Source of the DNA: DASTRU01 sp035761045
GTDB lineage: Bacteria; Pseudomonadota; Gammaproteobacteria; Burkholderiales; Burkholderiaceae_E
Reading direction: 5' to 3'
DNA: 14,585 nucleotides
Assembly (NCBI GenBank): GCA_035761045.1
Contig: DASTRU010000126.1
Coordinates: 1 to 14,585, forward strand
Shown here in pieces: positions 14,060 to 14,585 of the stretch (position 1 is the stretch's first letter; each line of letters starts with the position of its first letter). The position numbers were made by a program, and so were the translations under genes. The notes under the pieces were generated by a model, which was not told where the DNA came from, did not search any database, and saw only the letters and a program-made list of their open reading frames with translations.

Positions 14060-14585
14060 ATGAATGCTCCCACCGAATTACCTCGCCCACTGGCCGCCGT
14101 GGAACGCGCGGCACGCCAACGATCCGTGGTTGACGCGTTGGTCGCCGAATTGCCCGCGTATTGCGTGCTGTGGCAGCCGGAAGACACGCGGCCTTACGAA
14201 TGCGACGGCTTGGCGATGATGCGGGCCGTGCCGCTTGCCGTCGTGTTGCCCGAGACCGAGGAACAAGTCGCGGCGGTGTTGCGCATTTGCCATCGGCTCG
14301 CGGTTCCCGTGGTGGCGCGTGGCGCGGGAACGTCGTTATCGGGCGGCGCGATGCCAAACGCGGACGGCGTCGTGCTGGGCATGGCCAAGTTCAACAAGGT
14401 GCTCGCCATCGATGCTCAGGCGCGCACGGCCATTGTCCAGCCGGGCGTGCGCAACTTGGCGATTTCCGAGGCCGTCGCGCATTTGGGTTTGTATTACGCG
14501 CCGGATCCATCGAGCCAAATCGCCTGCACGATCGGCGGCAACGTGGCCGAGAACTCGGGCGGCGTGCACTGCCTGAAGTACGGCT
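14060..14585 (+). CDS. glcD: FAD-linked oxidase, glycolate oxidase subunit GlcD (partial, 3' end outside window)
   Basis: This is the first 175 codons of a protein that would normally have about 500 residues; the window ends inside it. GlcD is the FAD-binding catalytic subunit of glycolate dehydrogenase (GlcDEF), which oxidises glycolate to glyoxylate. The visible part is the beginning of the FAD-binding (PCMH/VAO-type) domain. It has P-E-T-E-E-Q-V at 64-70, the pyrophosphate-binding G-A-G-T-S-L-S-G-G at 88-96, and P-D-P-S-S-Q-I-A-C-T-I-G-G-N-V-A-E-N-S-G-G from 148. This last block is very typical of GlcD and related D-lactate dehydrogenases, so the exact substrate is less sure than the family. 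No Shine-Dalgarno precedes the ATG, and no other in-frame start lies close by. glcE and glcF would be expected downstream. Confidence 0.9.
   Translation, partial: MNAPTELPRPLAAVERAARQRSVVDALVAELPAYCVLWQPEDTRPYECDGLAMMRAVPLAVVLPETEEQVAAVLRICHRLAVPVVARGAGTSLSGGAMPNADGVVLGMAKFNKVLAIDAQARTAIVQPGVRNLAISEAVAHLGLYYAPDPSSQIACTIGGNVAENSGGVHCLKYG

Overview
The window is an ordinary-looking chromosomal segment of a GC-rich Gram-negative bacterium, most likely a beta-proteobacterium of the Burkholderiales type. This rests on protein style and on gene order (glnE divergent from yhdP, then a nitrilase-family gene and tldD, then aroG, a PduO-type adenosyltransferase and glcD). The genus cannot be named from sequence alone. 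I see no tRNA, rRNA, CRISPR array, insertion sequence or phage gene.

Layout. Positions 46-2880 (minus) hold glnE, the bifunctional adenylyltransferase acting on glutamine synthetase. Divergent from it, 2926-9556 (plus) is a tight run of yhdP (AsmA-like envelope protein), a nitrilase-superfamily amidohydrolase and tldD (metalloprotease). A 197-base gap with a long imperfect inverted repeat leads to a GcvA-like LysR regulator (9754-10749). Next come aroG (11012-12076), a stand-alone cyclic-nucleotide-binding-domain protein (12145-12702), a convergent PduO-type cobalamin adenosyltransferase (13287-12721, minus), a small unknown membrane protein (13518-13901) and the first 175 codons of glcD (14060 to the window end).

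The most interesting signal is in the 262 bases between the LysR gene and aroG, where no gene is obvious at first sight. It holds a 20-codon ORF (10871-10933) with seven Tyr/Phe codons among codons 3-11. A perfect 9-bp GC-rich hairpin with eight Ts (10956-10985) follows and ends only 26 bases before the aroG start. A GC-only segment inside the end of the ORF (10914-10919) can pair with the 5' arm of that terminator. Together these form a complete candidate for ribosome-mediated transcription attenuation of the first enzyme of aromatic amino-acid synthesis, read out through Tyr and Phe codons. The AroG protein also carries residues expected for phenylalanine feedback inhibition, so the pathway entry may be controlled at two levels. 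I do not know of an established description of this leader, but I could not search.

Other items worth a look are the 9596-9632 inverted repeat, repeated TACG/CGTA motifs before the LysR gene, three CGTGAAC-type sites between the adenosyltransferase and the membrane-protein gene, and a perfect dyad at the convergent gene junction near 12716-12732.
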